DNA from: UBA9926 sp018645765
GTDB lineage: Bacteria; Pseudomonadota; Gammaproteobacteria; Pseudomonadales; Azotimanducaceae
Length of the DNA: 64,000 nucleotides
Assembly: GCA_949372755.1 (NCBI GenBank)
Contig: CASIBO010000011.1
Location: 124,001 to 188,000 of the forward strand
Direction of reading: 5' to 3'
The notes below the pieces were generated by a model, which had not been told where the DNA came from, did no database searches, and saw only the letters and a list, made by a program, of their open reading frames with translations. This document shows, piece after piece, positions 1 through 8,453 of the stretch (positions are counted from its first letter, which is position 1; each line of letters begins with the position of its first letter). The position numbers and the translations under genes are program-made.

Positions 1-88
1 CCAGGACCCCGGCTTTTTCACAGGATCGCTTAAAGCGTCGGAGTGCGATGTCGAACGGTTCGTTTTCTTTTACTTTTACGTAGGGCAT
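1..88 (-). CDS. rpsU: 30S ribosomal protein S21, partial (5' part)
   Basis: The reverse strand encodes the first 29 residues of S21, starting MPYVKVKENEPFDIALRRF and continuing through the conserved RSCEKAGVL. The rest lies off the left edge. S21 is a small protein of the 30S subunit that helps base-pairing of the Shine-Dalgarno region during initiation. In many gammaproteobacteria rpsU heads the rpsU-dnaG-rpoD operon and is divergent from tsaD, which is exactly the arrangement seen here. The ATG is the only sensible start. A good sigma70 promoter lies 33-61 bases upstream. Confidence 0.95.
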   Translation of the reverse strand, partial: MPYVKVKENEPFDIALRRFKRSCEKAGVL

Positions 89-120
89 TGTTTCTTTTAC
101 ACCGGCCAAATGGAGAGCGG

Positions 121-149
121 ATTCTAAACACAATCCCAAGCAATTGCAA
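121..149 (-). promoter_or_regulatory. Candidate sigma70 promoter of rpsU
   Basis: On the minus strand TTGCAA (144-149) and TAGAAT (complement of 121-126) are separated by exactly 17 bases. The -10 matches 5 of 6 consensus bases and the -35 matches 4 of 6. It faces rpsU about 33 bases from its ATG. Assigned by eye only. Confidence 0.5.
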
Positions 150-241
150 AAGCCCCATAGAGGGCAAACCGCTTTAGCCCTTCCCAGCTTAGTCTTTGCC
201 CGCACGCCCCAATCGTTGCAGACGCGAGCCGACCCCCGGTC

Positions 242-247
242 TATAAT
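242..247 (+). promoter_or_regulatory. Candidate -10 element of the tsaD promoter
   Basis: A perfect TATAAT lies 34 bases before the GTG start of tsaD in the divergent rpsU/tsaD gap. No good -35 is present at 16-18 bases upstream; the nearest TTG-containing hexamer (216-221) is 20 bases away. The -35 contact may be weak or helped by an activator. Confidence 0.4.
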
Positions 248-280
248 TACCATCTCAATCAATACCGTCTGGAGCCAAAC

Positions 281-1303
281 GTGCGCGTTTTGGGGATCGA
301 AACATCTTGTGATGAAACCGGGATTGCCCTGTATGACGATTCCCTAGGCTTAATGGCCGATCTTTTGTATAGCCAAATTGATGTTCATAAAGCCTATGGC
401 GGTGTCGTACCGGAGCTGGCATCCCGAGACCATATTCGAAAATGCCTTCCGATGATTGATCAGATCTTGGCGCAAACCGAAACCAAGCCGGACCAGATCG
501 ACGCGATTGCTTATACCGAAGGTCCCGGCCTGATTGGCGCCTTGCTGGTTGGTGCAAGCATCGCCAAATCGCTTGCGCTGGCTTGGAACATTCCCGCCAT
601 TGGCATTCATCACATGGAGGGCCACCTGCAAGCCACCCAGTTAACCGAGACGCCAACGCAATATCCCTTCGTCGCGCTCTTGGTTTCAGGCGGACATACT
701 CAGCTCATGGCCTGCAGCCAGCCTGGAGAATACGAAATCCTGGGCGAGTCCATGGACGATGCAGCGGGCGAAGCCTTTGACAAGGTCGCCAAGATGTTGG
801 GATTAGGTTATCCCGGGGGACCACAAGTGGCGGCTTTGGCAACCCACGGGGCCAAAGGCCGATTTCACTTCCCCAGGCCAATGACCCAAAAACCAGGGTT
901 AAACTTCAGCTTCAGTGGTCTTAAGACCCACACCATGAATACCTTACGAGCCTTAAAAGACCCAAGCGATCAGGATCGAGCTGATATCGCGCGGGCCTTC
1001 GAAGATGCCGTCGTTGAGACGATTAAAATCAAATGTACCCGCGCACTCGCACAAACCGGGTATCCGACCCTCGTTTTAGCTGGCGGGGTCAGCGCCAACA
1101 CATCGCTTCGGGTGGGCCTTCAAACCCTGAGCCAAACGTTACAGATTGAGGTGAACTATCCAGACCTCAAGTTCTGCACCGATAACGGCGCGATGATTGC
1201 GATCGCGGGCCTACTCCGTCGAAGCCAATGGCGGCGCGATAACCATGAGATCATCGCGCGCCCAAGATGGCCTATGACCGAACTTCAAGGAATGGTCAAA
1301 TGA
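281..1303 (+). CDS. tsaD: tRNA N6-adenosine threonylcarbamoyltransferase TsaD (Gcp/YgjD)
   Basis: TsaD transfers the threonylcarbamoyl group made by TsaC to A37 of ANN-decoding tRNAs, acting with TsaB and TsaE in the cytoplasm. The 340-residue length is typical. The N-terminus MRVLGIETSCDETGIALYDD is the ASKHA-fold signature, and the metal-binding HHMEGH motif lies near residues 110-115. GGHTQL and the C-terminal GGVSAN and CTDNGAMIA motifs are also present. The start is GTG, and the first codons encode the conserved family N-terminus, so no longer start is needed. The gene overlaps folB by four bases (ATGA), so the two are probably translationally coupled. plsY, often found between tsaD and folB, is not here. 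Confidence 0.97.
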   Translation: MRVLGIETSCDETGIALYDDSLGLMADLLYSQIDVHKAYGGVVPELASRDHIRKCLPMIDQILAQTETKPDQIDAIAYTEGPGLIGALLVGASIAKSLALAWNIPAIGIHHMEGHLQATQLTETPTQYPFVALLVSGGHTQLMACSQPGEYEILGESMDDAAGEAFDKVAKMLGLGYPGGPQVAALATHGAKGRFHFPRPMTQKPGLNFSFSGLKTHTMNTLRALKDPSDQDRADIARAFEDAVVETIKIKCTRALAQTGYPTLVLAGGVSANTSLRVGLQTLSQTLQIEVNYPDLKFCTDNGAMIAIAGLLRRSQWRRDNHEIIARPRWPMTELQGMVK

Positions 1304-1665
1304 CCCGGCAAGGACGCATTGACGTCACGCAGCTTGAGATAGAGACCATTATTGGCGCCTACCCAAGAGAACGCGAGGTCTTACAAACAATCTATTTGGA
1401 TCTTGCCTTGGAATATGATTTTGCGCCGCCAGCAAGCAACGACGATCTCACCTTGGCCATCGATTATGATGCACTCACCCGAGATCTCGCCAAACTCATC
1501 AAGGCCAAACGCTTTAAACTGCTAGAGACCCTGACGCTCGTTGCCGCCGACTATTTACTGAGCCACTATCCACTGACGCGGGTCGAGGTCACCGTGCACA
1601 AACCATCCGCGATGGCGAGAGCCGCGCGAATCTCTGCGACGCTGGTTAAAACGGCCTCACAATAA
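1300..1665 (+). CDS. folB: Dihydroneopterin aldolase FolB
   Basis: FolB converts dihydroneopterin to 6-hydroxymethyl-dihydropterin and glycolaldehyde in folate synthesis. The 121-residue protein carries the family pattern: an early QLEIETIIGAYPRERE segment (catalytic-tyrosine and glutamate region), an AIDYDAL core and a C-terminal RVEVTVHKPSAM stretch with the catalytic lysine. A longer reading from 1267 exists, but the ATG at 1300 overlaps the tsaD stop as ATGA, has AAGGA just upstream and gives the usual N-terminus. It belongs to the same cluster as tsaD; folK, often next in other gammaproteobacteria, is not in the window. Confidence 0.93.
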   Translation: MTRQGRIDVTQLEIETIIGAYPREREVLQTIYLDLALEYDFAPPASNDDLTLAIDYDALTRDLAKLIKAKRFKLLETLTLVAADYLLSHYPLTRVEVTVHKPSAMARAARISATLVKTASQ

Positions 1666-1702
1666 CCACTTGAACGGGCTCTGCGCCCCGAATCTAGAAC
1701 TC

Positions 1703-1725
1703 GGGCACGCCAAGAGATCGTGCCC
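1703..1725 (+). terminator. Possible hairpin after folB
   Basis: GGGCACG and CGTGCCC form a perfect 7-bp inverted repeat with a 9-base loop, 37 bases after the folB stop. There is no T-run after it, so it is not a classic intrinsic terminator. It may stabilise the 3' end or assist Rho-dependent termination. Confidence 0.3.
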
Positions 1726-1731
1726 AGCGCC

Positions 1732-1759
1732 TTGATGATCGCAGCAGAGCGACTATACT
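1732..1759 (+). promoter_or_regulatory. Candidate sigma70 promoter for the cNMP-coq7 operon
   Basis: TTGATG (1732-1737) and TATACT (1754-1759) are 16 bases apart, and the -10 ends 29 bases before the ATG at 1789. Both hexamers are close to consensus. It would drive the cyclic-nucleotide-domain gene and the coupled coq7. Confidence 0.5.
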
Positions 1760-1788
1760 GATTCTCCTTTAGTCATAAACGACGCATA

Positions 1789-2808
1789 ATGGACGACAGC
1801 CAACTCAGAATCTTAAAGGGATTGAGCCCTTTTTCAGCGCTTTCGGATGCAGACTTTACCAAGATCGCCGCGCGCGGCGCGATCAAACATCAGCCCGCCG
1901 GCGCATTCCTTTTCAAGCGTTTCAGCGATGATGCAGATTCGCATTGGCTGCTCACTGGCCGGCTCAATCTCGTCAACGACGCTTTTGAAAACAGAGCTTT
2001 CACAGAGTCTGATAGTCAAAATTATGGGCCTGTCGATGATTTTCAGCCCCATACAGTGTCCGCTGTTTGCGAGGCACCCTGCGCGGTTTTTACGTTGCCC
2101 AAGACCGTTCAAAATGAAATTGAGACGCTGCTTGAGGCGGCCGCAAGCACGGCAGAGAATTCACTCTCAACCGGAAACTGGATGGAGCGTCTGCTCTCAA
2201 CGCCACTATTTGAATTCATCCCGCCGACCAACATTCAGGCACTGTTCAAGCGATTTAAAACCCGACAGGTGAAAAGTGGTGAGATCATCATCAAACAAGG
2301 CGAGCCCGGCGACTATTTCTATATGATCAAAACAGGCGCTGTTTCTGTTCATATTGAAATAAACGGCAAGGTCAATCAGGTCGCAAAACTCATCGCCGGC
2401 CAGAGTTTTGGCCAAGATGCCCTAGTCAGCGACCTGCCAAGAAATGCAACGGTCATGGCGACGGCGCCGTGCGAGCTTGGAATGCTCACCGAAGCCGACT
2501 TCGAGGACTTGTTATTAAGCCCCATCATCGAAGTGATTACCGCAGCAGAAATCGAAGAAGCTGTCCGGGTTCACGGCACACCAGTACAAATTCTCAACCT
2601 CTATAACCCGGATGAGCCGCAGCCGGAAGCTGCAGCGAACGAGCTTTCGATCCCCTTTATGGCCTTGAGAAACCATATCCATGAACTCTCGAAGGAGATC
2701 GTGTACGCCGTGCGAGGTCCCGCGTCACCAAAGATCAATCTACTGGGCGCGTATCTTCTTAATGAAGCGGGCCATACTGCTTACGTTTTAGCGGAAGACC
2801 CAGCATGA
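1789..2808 (+). CDS. Tandem cyclic-nucleotide-binding-domain protein with degenerate rhodanese-like tail
   Basis: The 339-residue cytoplasmic protein has two CRP-like beta-roll domains and no helix-turn-helix. The first (about residues 5-110) is poorly conserved. The second (about 125-245) has the pattern GEIIIKQGEPGDYFYMI and a phosphate-cassette-like stretch FGQDALVSDLPRNATV, in which the ligand-contacting Glu is Gln while the Arg is kept. The last 75 residues look like a rhodanese fold (ILNLYNPDE, then IVYAVRG, then LLGAYLLNEAGHTAYVL), but the active-site Cys position holds Ala. The gene overlaps coq7 by four bases. Function is unknown; a sensory or adaptor role for the quinone hydroxylase is inference from coupling only. 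The missing catalytic residues suggest binding rather than catalysis. Confidence 0.75.
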   Translation: MDDSQLRILKGLSPFSALSDADFTKIAARGAIKHQPAGAFLFKRFSDDADSHWLLTGRLNLVNDAFENRAFTESDSQNYGPVDDFQPHTVSAVCEAPCAVFTLPKTVQNEIETLLEAAASTAENSLSTGNWMERLLSTPLFEFIPPTNIQALFKRFKTRQVKSGEIIIKQGEPGDYFYMIKTGAVSVHIEINGKVNQVAKLIAGQSFGQDALVSDLPRNATVMATAPCELGMLTEADFEDLLLSPIIEVITAAEIEEAVRVHGTPVQILNLYNPDEPQPEAAANELSIPFMALRNHIHELSKEIVYAVRGPASPKINLLGAYLLNEAGHTAYVLAEDPA

Positions 2809-3437
2809 GAACCTTACAGTGGGCTGATCGGCTACTGGCCCATGTCGACCGTAGCGTAAAAACCATGACCGGCACCTTACCGGTCGCAAACGGTTTTGAG
2901 CATGACAGCCAGGCAGATGAATTAACGCCAGAAGAACAATCAAAATCTCGGCAACTCATGCGTATTAATCATTGTGGTGAAGTCTGCGCCCAAGGGCTCT
3001 ACCATGGCCAAATGCTCAGTGCCCGTAATGATTCTACCAAAGACCATTTGCAGCACGCGGCAGAAGATGAACAAAAGCACCTCCTTTGGTGCCAGGAGCG
3101 CTTACGAGAACTCAGCGGGCAAACCAGTTACTTAAATCCGCTCTGGTATGGCGCCTCGTTTGTGGTTGGCGCCGCAACCGGTTTAATGGGTGACCGGGTG
3201 AGTCTTGGCTTTATTGCCGCAACCGAAGAAGAGGTTTGCAAGCATCTTGATCGACACCTGGCGGAACTTCCAGAAGGAGACCATCGGACTCGGGAAATCA
3301 TCGCACGAATGCAGGCTGATGAAGCTGGTCATGAACAGGCCGCCCTTGATGAAGGTGGCGCCCCGTACCCAGTCGCCCTTAAAAAAATCATGGCCCTTCA
3401 ATCCGCCCTTATGACGAACTCAACGCGTTGGATCTAG
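2805..3437 (+). CDS. coq7: Ubiquinone biosynthesis hydroxylase Coq7
   Basis: Coq7 is a carboxylate-bridged di-iron monooxygenase that hydroxylates the demethoxy-ubiquinol ring at C6 in aerobic ubiquinone synthesis, at the membrane surface. The 210-residue protein shows the ferritin-like iron ligands: INHCGEVCAQGLYHGQ, then EDEQKHL, ATEEEV and MQADEAGHE. The ATG overlaps the stop of the cyclic-nucleotide-domain gene (ATGA). Coq7-type rather than UbiF-type hydroxylase is usual in Pseudomonas-like gammaproteobacteria, where coq7 also sits near osmC and trpC as here, though there with speD and vfr in between. Confidence 0.95.
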   Translation: MRTLQWADRLLAHVDRSVKTMTGTLPVANGFEHDSQADELTPEEQSKSRQLMRINHCGEVCAQGLYHGQMLSARNDSTKDHLQHAAEDEQKHLLWCQERLRELSGQTSYLNPLWYGASFVVGAATGLMGDRVSLGFIAATEEEVCKHLDRHLAELPEGDHRTREIIARMQADEAGHEQAALDEGGAPYPVALKKIMALQSALMTNSTRWI

Positions 3438-3453
3438 ATGTCAAAGAGACCGT

Positions 3454-3861
3454 TTAGGGACCGTCGAGCCCTTCTCTAACCGCAATGGGCGGGTGATAGA
3501 TCACTTGCACTCGAATCAAAGCCGGCCCCAAACAGTAAAAGCTGATCGCGCCATCTCGATGCGTTCTGGGTTCCGTTAGCATTTCCACGCCGCTCGCTTC
3601 TAAAAATTCAAACCAAGCCCGCACTTCATCCGGGTCGTTTATGAAGAAGCCAATGTGATCCAGAGTACCTTGTCCATCCAATGCTGCAACCTGGTGGAGC
3701 GCCAGATTATCATTACCCGAAGTCAAATAGACATTGTCAGCATCAGGCCGCCACTCAACGGTCATGCCCATGAGGTCTACGAAAAAATGTTCTGCCACAA
3801 CCAAGTCCGGCACAAACAACGCAACATGCCGGAGACCTTGGGTTTTGCCTGGCCGCTTCAT
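3454..3861 (-). CDS. VOC (glyoxalase/bleomycin-resistance) family protein
   Basis: A 135-residue single-chain vicinal-oxygen-chelate protein with two beta-alpha-beta-beta-beta modules. The first begins LRHVALFVPDLVVAEHFF and the second begins LDHIGFFINDPDEVRAWFEF; each holds a candidate metal His, and a late Arg-rich strand closes the fold. Members act as lyases, dioxygenases or isomerases on small molecules, often as dimers. The substrate cannot be told from sequence. Its ATG overlaps the stop of the upstream osmC-like gene by four bases, so the two are co-translated. It converges on coq7 with only a 16-base gap. Confidence 0.8.
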   Translation of the reverse strand: MKRPGKTQGLRHVALFVPDLVVAEHFFVDLMGMTVEWRPDADNVYLTSGNDNLALHQVAALDGQGTLDHIGFFINDPDEVRAWFEFLEASGVEMLTEPRTHRDGAISFYCLGPALIRVQVIYHPPIAVREGLDGP

Positions 3862-4283
3862 ATCGACACCGCCTGAATCTCAAAGCTATGCGTAATTTCA
3901 ACACCACCGGCTTCTAGCATTTTCGACGCAGAACAATACTTTTCCGCCGAGAGCTGGACCGCGCGTGCGACGTGCTGCGCGCTAAGATGCTCTCCTTGAA
4001 CCACAAAATGAAGTTGGATTTTGGTAAAAACAGCCGGGGTTGCATCCGCGCGATCAGCAGCCAATTGCACCTGGCAGTCCAATACCTTTTGCCGAGCCTT
4101 CTTAAGAATTGAAACAACATCGTAGCTCGCGCAGCCGCCCAAACCCATCAGCACGAGCTCCATGGGACGCGGCCCTTTATTTTGGCCCCCGGCTTCTTCA
4201 GGGCCATCGAGCAGCAATTGATGACCCGTCTCAGACGTCGCCAGAAAACACACGTCACCCTGCCACTGCACCGTCGCTTTCAT
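3858..4283 (-). CDS. OsmC/Ohr family protein (YhfA-like)
   Basis: The 141-residue protein has the OsmC fold pattern: PRPMELVLMGLGGCASYDVV with Cys51, and EKYCSASKMLE with Cys117. These are the two redox cysteines used by OsmC/Ohr proteins to reduce organic hydroperoxides. Sequence and context fit the YhfA-like branch, which in Pseudomonas lies next to vfr and trpC. Here it directly follows trpC in the transcription direction after a 142-base gap and the vfr/crp gene is absent. The peroxidase role is from the family, not shown for this branch. Confidence 0.85.
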   Translation of the reverse strand: MKATVQWQGDVCFLATSETGHQLLLDGPEEAGGQNKGPRPMELVLMGLGGCASYDVVSILKKARQKVLDCQVQLAADRADATPAVFTKIQLHFVVQGEHLSAQHVARAVQLSAEKYCSASKMLEAGGVEITHSFEIQAVSI

Positions 4284-4425
4284 TTTGCCTTCTCCGTTAT
4301 CCTAATCTATTGGTTATGGGTGCTACGCTTTATCCCATAGACAAAGCCCGCGGTCCTGCCGTGCTGTGCGGGCCGAGCGAGAACCCGGCCCAAGCCAAGC
4401 CTGCAGATCGATGCGAGTTGTGTTC

Positions 4426-5247
4426 TTAATCGATTTTGCTTGTTGCCGTTTTTTGGATCGACCCAAACAACGCATTCAGCCTTTCACCAGGGTCGGGATG
4501 CCGCATAAACGCCTCACCCACTAAGAACGTGCCAACGCCGGATGCCCACATTGAATGCACATCAGACTCCGTATGAATACCGCTCTCAGTAATGATCAAG
4601 GTCTCTGACGGGATATGCGCCAGCAGCCCCAGAGTGGTATCCAAGCTGACCGAAAAATCATGCAAATTCCGGTTATTAATGCCCAGCAGTTTTGGTGCTA
4701 ATCGGAGCGCCCGCTGGCACTCAGCCGCGTCATGAACTTCAATCAGAACGTCCAGGCCCAGGCCGGTCGCCAACGCGTAAAAGGCCTCCAACGCCTCATC
4801 TGTTAAGGCAGACACGATCAACAAAATACAGTCTGCACCAAGCTCAAACGACTCATAAATTTGAAACGCATCAATGATAAAGTCTTTGCGCAATACGGGT
4901 AAGGAGGCGCTCGAGCGCGCCGTCGCCAGATCCGCATCACATCCGAAAAAGAACGGCTCGTCCGTTAAACAGGACAAGCAAGCAGCACCGTGACGCTCAT
5001 AAGACGCGGCAATCGACGCGACGTCAAAGTTAGGACGGATAACGCCTTTAGACGGCGAGCCCTTTTTGATTTCCGCAATGACCGCGGGCAATCCAAGGGC
5101 TTGCTTGGCTTTAAGGGCATCGGAAAAGCCTCGGACGCTTGATGTCCGTTGCAACGCCTTCGGATCTACCCTGCGATGGACTCGCTGCGCCGCGATATGC
5201 TTTCGTTTCTCAGCAATAATTTTTTCAAGGACTGTTGGGGTTGTCAT
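4426..5247 (-). CDS. trpC: Indole-3-glycerol-phosphate synthase TrpC
   Basis: TrpC closes the indole ring in tryptophan synthesis, converting CdRP to indole-3-glycerol phosphate. The 273-residue monofunctional TIM barrel (no fused TrpF) has the start segment VLEKIIAEKRKHIA, the catalytic-lysine stretch AEIKKGSPSKG, the second lysine in LRKDFIIDAFQI, the Glu/Asn motif GINNRNLHDF and the phosphate site ESGIHTESDV. It overlaps trpD by four bases and ends the trpEGDC cluster. In the 142 bases downstream to the OsmC-like gene I see only weak short inverted repeats. Confidence 0.96.
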   Translation of the reverse strand: MTTPTVLEKIIAEKRKHIAAQRVHRRVDPKALQRTSSVRGFSDALKAKQALGLPAVIAEIKKGSPSKGVIRPNFDVASIAASYERHGAACLSCLTDEPFFFGCDADLATARSSASLPVLRKDFIIDAFQIYESFELGADCILLIVSALTDEALEAFYALATGLGLDVLIEVHDAAECQRALRLAPKLLGINNRNLHDFSVSLDTTLGLLAHIPSETLIITESGIHTESDVHSMWASGVGTFLVGEAFMRHPDPGERLNALFGSIQKTATSKID

Positions 5248-6275
5248 GACGAAAGCGCTCCAAGCTGCTGACTGAACTCTACGAGAAACCGCAGCTTCTC
5301 GGTCGCCGCACCACTGGCGATGACGTCTTCGGCCAACGCAATGCCGCCGCTCAGGGTCTGGCTACCACCCCCCACATAAATTGCAGCGCCGGCATTTAAC
5401 GTAACAAACTGACTGGCCAGATCATGCTCGCCAGACAAAGCGGCTTTGACCAGGGTCAGACTTTCGCTGCTGTCCTGAACGGTTAGCCCAGACCAGGATT
5501 GCGCGTTCATTCCGAAATCTTCTGGGCAGATGTCGTATTCCGTAATTTCGCCATTCGCCAATTCAGCAACCCGTGTTGGCGCGGCGATACTAATCTCATC
5601 GAGCCCATCCTCAGAATGTACAACCAGCACTCGTTGACTACCCAGTTTTTTAAGAACCTCAGCCATTGGCCGCACCCAAGCACGATCAAACACGCCCAAC
5701 ACCTGATTTTCAGCACCCGCTGGATTGGTGAGCGGACCCAATAAGTTAAAGATGGTTCGGAACTGCAGCTCTTTCCGAGGTCCAATCGCGTGCCGCATCG
5801 CGCCGTGGTGATTCAGCGCAAACAAAAACCCCAGCCCTACGACGTCAATACATTGCGCAACTTGAGTAGGTGTTAAGTTCAGGTCAACGCCGGCGCTTTC
5901 CAAGACATCTGCACTACCCACATTGCTCGACGCCGCTCGGTTGCCGTGTTTCGCGACTTTTATACCCGCGCCAGCGGCAACAAAAGCGCTCGCGGTTGAG
6001 ACATTAAATTTGTTCGAGCCGCTGCCTCCCGTGCCGCAGGTATCAACAAGACCGCTTGCGTCCACCGTAACCCGAGCCGCAAGCGCTCTCATCACTTTGG
6101 CCGCTGCCGCAATCTCCGTTACGGTTTCCCCTTTAATGCGCAAGGCCGTCAGGGCCGAGCCGATCTGAGCCGCGGTTGTCTCGCCCGTCATAATGGCTTG
6201 CATCAAGAACGTCATCTGCTCCTCAGATAGATCCTCTTGTGCCACTAAACTTGCTAAAAGAGTCGGTACGCTCAT
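5244..6275 (-). CDS. trpD: Anthranilate phosphoribosyltransferase TrpD
   Basis: TrpD attaches phosphoribose from PRPP to anthranilate. The 343-residue length is normal. It holds the PRPP-binding glycine-rich loop DTCGTGGSGSNKFNVSTA near residue 80, KHGNRAASSNVGSADVLE, the anthranilate-site region MRHAIGPRKELQFRTIFNLL and the magnesium-site DE pair in EDGLDEIS. Start and stop overlap its neighbours trpG and trpC by four bases each, indicating tight coupling. Confidence 0.97.
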   Translation of the reverse strand: MSVPTLLASLVAQEDLSEEQMTFLMQAIMTGETTAAQIGSALTALRIKGETVTEIAAAAKVMRALAARVTVDASGLVDTCGTGGSGSNKFNVSTASAFVAAGAGIKVAKHGNRAASSNVGSADVLESAGVDLNLTPTQVAQCIDVVGLGFLFALNHHGAMRHAIGPRKELQFRTIFNLLGPLTNPAGAENQVLGVFDRAWVRPMAEVLKKLGSQRVLVVHSEDGLDEISIAAPTRVAELANGEITEYDICPEDFGMNAQSWSGLTVQDSSESLTLVKAALSGEHDLASQFVTLNAGAAIYVGGGSQTLSGGIALAEDVIASGAATEKLRFLVEFSQQLGALSS

Positions 6276-6862
6276 ACGCCAAGGCCTTGGGTTAAAAAAT
6301 TATTCAGCAACGCGTGTCCGTGCTCGGTCAAAATCGACTCAGGATGAAATTGCACCCCTTCAACCCCATCAACCGCTTGCCGCACGCCCATAATGGCCTC
6401 TATCGATCCATCTTCAAACGAAGTCCATGCGGTGACCTCCAGCGCATCCGGTAGCGACTCCGGGGCCAGTACCAAAGAATGATAGCGCGTTGCCACGAAC
6501 GGACTGGGCAGACCGGCAAACACGCCGACCCCTGTGTGAAAAATCTCCGAGGTTTTACCATGCATCACCCGAGACGCACGCACCACCGCCCCGCCGTACA
6601 CCTGACCAATACTTTGATGCCCTAAACAAACCCCTAATATCGGAATCACGCCGCGGAACCGATCAATCACACCCATCGAAATTCCCGCCTCATTCGGCGT
6701 GCAAGGCCCAGGGGAAATAACAATATGGCTCGGTTTCAGCGCCTCAACATCATCAACCGAGATTTCATCATTGCGTACCACTGTAACCTCAGCGCCCAAT
6801 TCCGCGAGATATTGCACCACGTTGTACGTAAACGAGTCGTAGTTATCAATCATCAATAACAT
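6272..6862 (-). CDS. trpG: Anthranilate synthase component II (glutamine amidotransferase) TrpG/PabA
   Basis: A class I glutamine amidotransferase of 196 residues that supplies ammonia to TrpE, and possibly to PabB as well. The start MLLMIDNYDSFTYNVVQYL is typical. The catalytic triad is visible as Cys in GVCLGHQSIGQ and His/Glu in VQFHPESILTEHG. It lies 58 bases after trpE and overlaps trpD by four bases. No pabB is in the window, so dual use for folate and tryptophan, known for amphibolic TrpG/PabA proteins, cannot be judged. Confidence 0.96.
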   Translation of the reverse strand: MLLMIDNYDSFTYNVVQYLAELGAEVTVVRNDEISVDDVEALKPSHIVISPGPCTPNEAGISMGVIDRFRGVIPILGVCLGHQSIGQVYGGAVVRASRVMHGKTSEIFHTGVGVFAGLPSPFVATRYHSLVLAPESLPDALEVTAWTSFEDGSIEAIMGVRQAVDGVEGVQFHPESILTEHGHALLNNFLTQGLGV

Positions 6863-6920
6863 TGCTGGCCTCGTAGCGCACCGCGCGTAAAACCACTTAT
6901 TCCACGGTGTTCAATGAACT

Positions 6921-8447
6921 TCATCGATTGTCCTCGCTCGGCACGCGAAACCGCAATCCATCTTCGGCTATCATTGCAGCCTGCATAACCGAGCGCGCTT
7001 TGTTGAGGGTTTCCTTCCACTCAAGATGGGGCTCGGAATCTGCCACGATGCCAGCGCCCGCCTGAACGAACAATCGCCCGTTCTGAATGACCGCCGTTCT
7101 AATGGCAATGGCCGTATCCATTTGTCCTTGCCAAGACAGATAACCTACTGCGCCCCCAAAGATGCCGCGTTTAACAGGCTCAAACGCATCAATCAATTCC
7201 ATAGCGCGAACCTTCGGTGCTCCACTCAAAGTCCCGACAGGCAACGTCGCTTTGAGGACATCGATGGCTGTCAGGTTCGGCTTCAAACGACCGCACACAT
7301 TGGATGCTAAATGCATCACATGGGCATATCGCTCAATCGTCATCATCTCTGACACCTCAACGGTTCCAGTTTCGCAGACCCGACCGATATCATTTCGGCC
7401 AAGATCGATGAGCATCAGGTGCTCTGCTTGCTCCTTGGGATCGGCCCGTAATTCCCGCTCCATCTCAAGATCTTCTTCAGGGGATCTGCCCCGTCGCCGA
7501 GTCCCCGCAAGCGGACGAACGGTCACCTCTCCATGCTCCAAACGCGCCAAAATCTCAGGCGATGACGACACAATCTGAACGGTCTCTAAATCCATGAAAT
7601 ACATATAAGGCGACGGATTTAAGGTACGAAGTGCTCGATACAGATTCAGCGGCGCAGCTTCAAAACTACACGACAAACGTTGCGACAAAATCACTTGCAT
7701 CACGTCCCCAGCCGCAATGTATTCTTTCAGATGCGCCACATCAGTCTTGAACTGATCCTCGCCATAAGACGAAACAAAATCATGCTCTTCAAGTTTCGGG
7801 GAAATCTTTGGCGCAACGAACTCATCCGGCAGCGCCCCTTTCAAACAGCCTTGCATCGCATCCAAGCGCAACGCAGCTTGATTCATCTGATCCGGGCTGA
7901 GGTCGCTCACGTGGGTCACAAGGTGCATTCGACCCTTGACGTTATCAAACACGATGACATCATCGGAAACCATCAAAACAATATCAGCAGAACCCAGCTC
8001 GTCCGGGGGGGCTGTATCTTTGATTTTAGACTCGACATAGCGAACGGTGTCATACCCGAAGTAACCCACAAGGCCACCGGTGTAGTTCGGCATCCCCGGG
8101 CAGCTTGGATAACTATAGGCTTCTTGAAGCTGAGCAATCTCGGCCAGCGGATCTTCAATCAGCTCATCTCTGACGAGTGCGCCGTTCTCAGTCAATGTCA
8201 GTCGATCCCCACGCATTCTTAAAATGCGCCTTGCCGGCAAGCCAATGATCGAAAATCGAGACCATTTCTCGCCGCCCTGATTCGCCGACTCTAGCAGGTA
8301 GCTATAGGGCCCTCGCGCCACTTTGGCATAGCACGACAGGGGGGTTTCGAAATCCGCGACCAGTTCCCGATAAATCGGCAAGTGTCGACACCCTTCGGCC
8401 ACAAGGTTGGCAAGGTAAGCGGGCATGTTTTGGGCAGGATCCGTCAT
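6921..8447 (-). CDS. trpE: Anthranilate synthase component I TrpE
   Basis: TrpE uses chorismate and ammonia from TrpG to make anthranilate. The 508-residue protein has the N-terminal allosteric region with the LLES motif (YSYLLESANQGG) used for tryptophan feedback inhibition, then the chorismate-binding domain with PEILARLEHGEVTVRPLAGT, RELRADPKEQAEHLMLIDLG and the C-terminal GAGIVADSEPHLEWKET. It starts six bases after the rpe stop, so there is no room for a trp leader/attenuator. The usual gph gene between rpe and trpE is absent. Control is probably at the enzyme level and from promoters upstream of rpe. Confidence 0.97.
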   Translation of the reverse strand: MTDPAQNMPAYLANLVAEGCRHLPIYRELVADFETPLSCYAKVARGPYSYLLESANQGGEKWSRFSIIGLPARRILRMRGDRLTLTENGALVRDELIEDPLAEIAQLQEAYSYPSCPGMPNYTGGLVGYFGYDTVRYVESKIKDTAPPDELGSADIVLMVSDDVIVFDNVKGRMHLVTHVSDLSPDQMNQAALRLDAMQGCLKGALPDEFVAPKISPKLEEHDFVSSYGEDQFKTDVAHLKEYIAAGDVMQVILSQRLSCSFEAAPLNLYRALRTLNPSPYMYFMDLETVQIVSSSPEILARLEHGEVTVRPLAGTRRRGRSPEEDLEMERELRADPKEQAEHLMLIDLGRNDIGRVCETGTVEVSEMMTIERYAHVMHLASNVCGRLKPNLTAIDVLKATLPVGTLSGAPKVRAMELIDAFEPVKRGIFGGAVGYLSWQGQMDTAIAIRTAVIQNGRLFVQAGAGIVADSEPHLEWKETLNKARSVMQAAMIAEDGLRFRVPSEDNR

Positions 8448-8453
8448 CTCAAT

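Noticed and set aside
4284..4425. Terminator between trpC and the OsmC-like gene
   Set aside because: GCCCGC and GCGGGC can pair over a 16-base loop, but there is no T-run and the stem is short; not reported as a terminator.
7680..8222. 180-codon plus-strand open frame inside trpE
   Set aside because: It is antisense to a clear trpE, has no family motif and no ribosome-binding site; a shadow frame.
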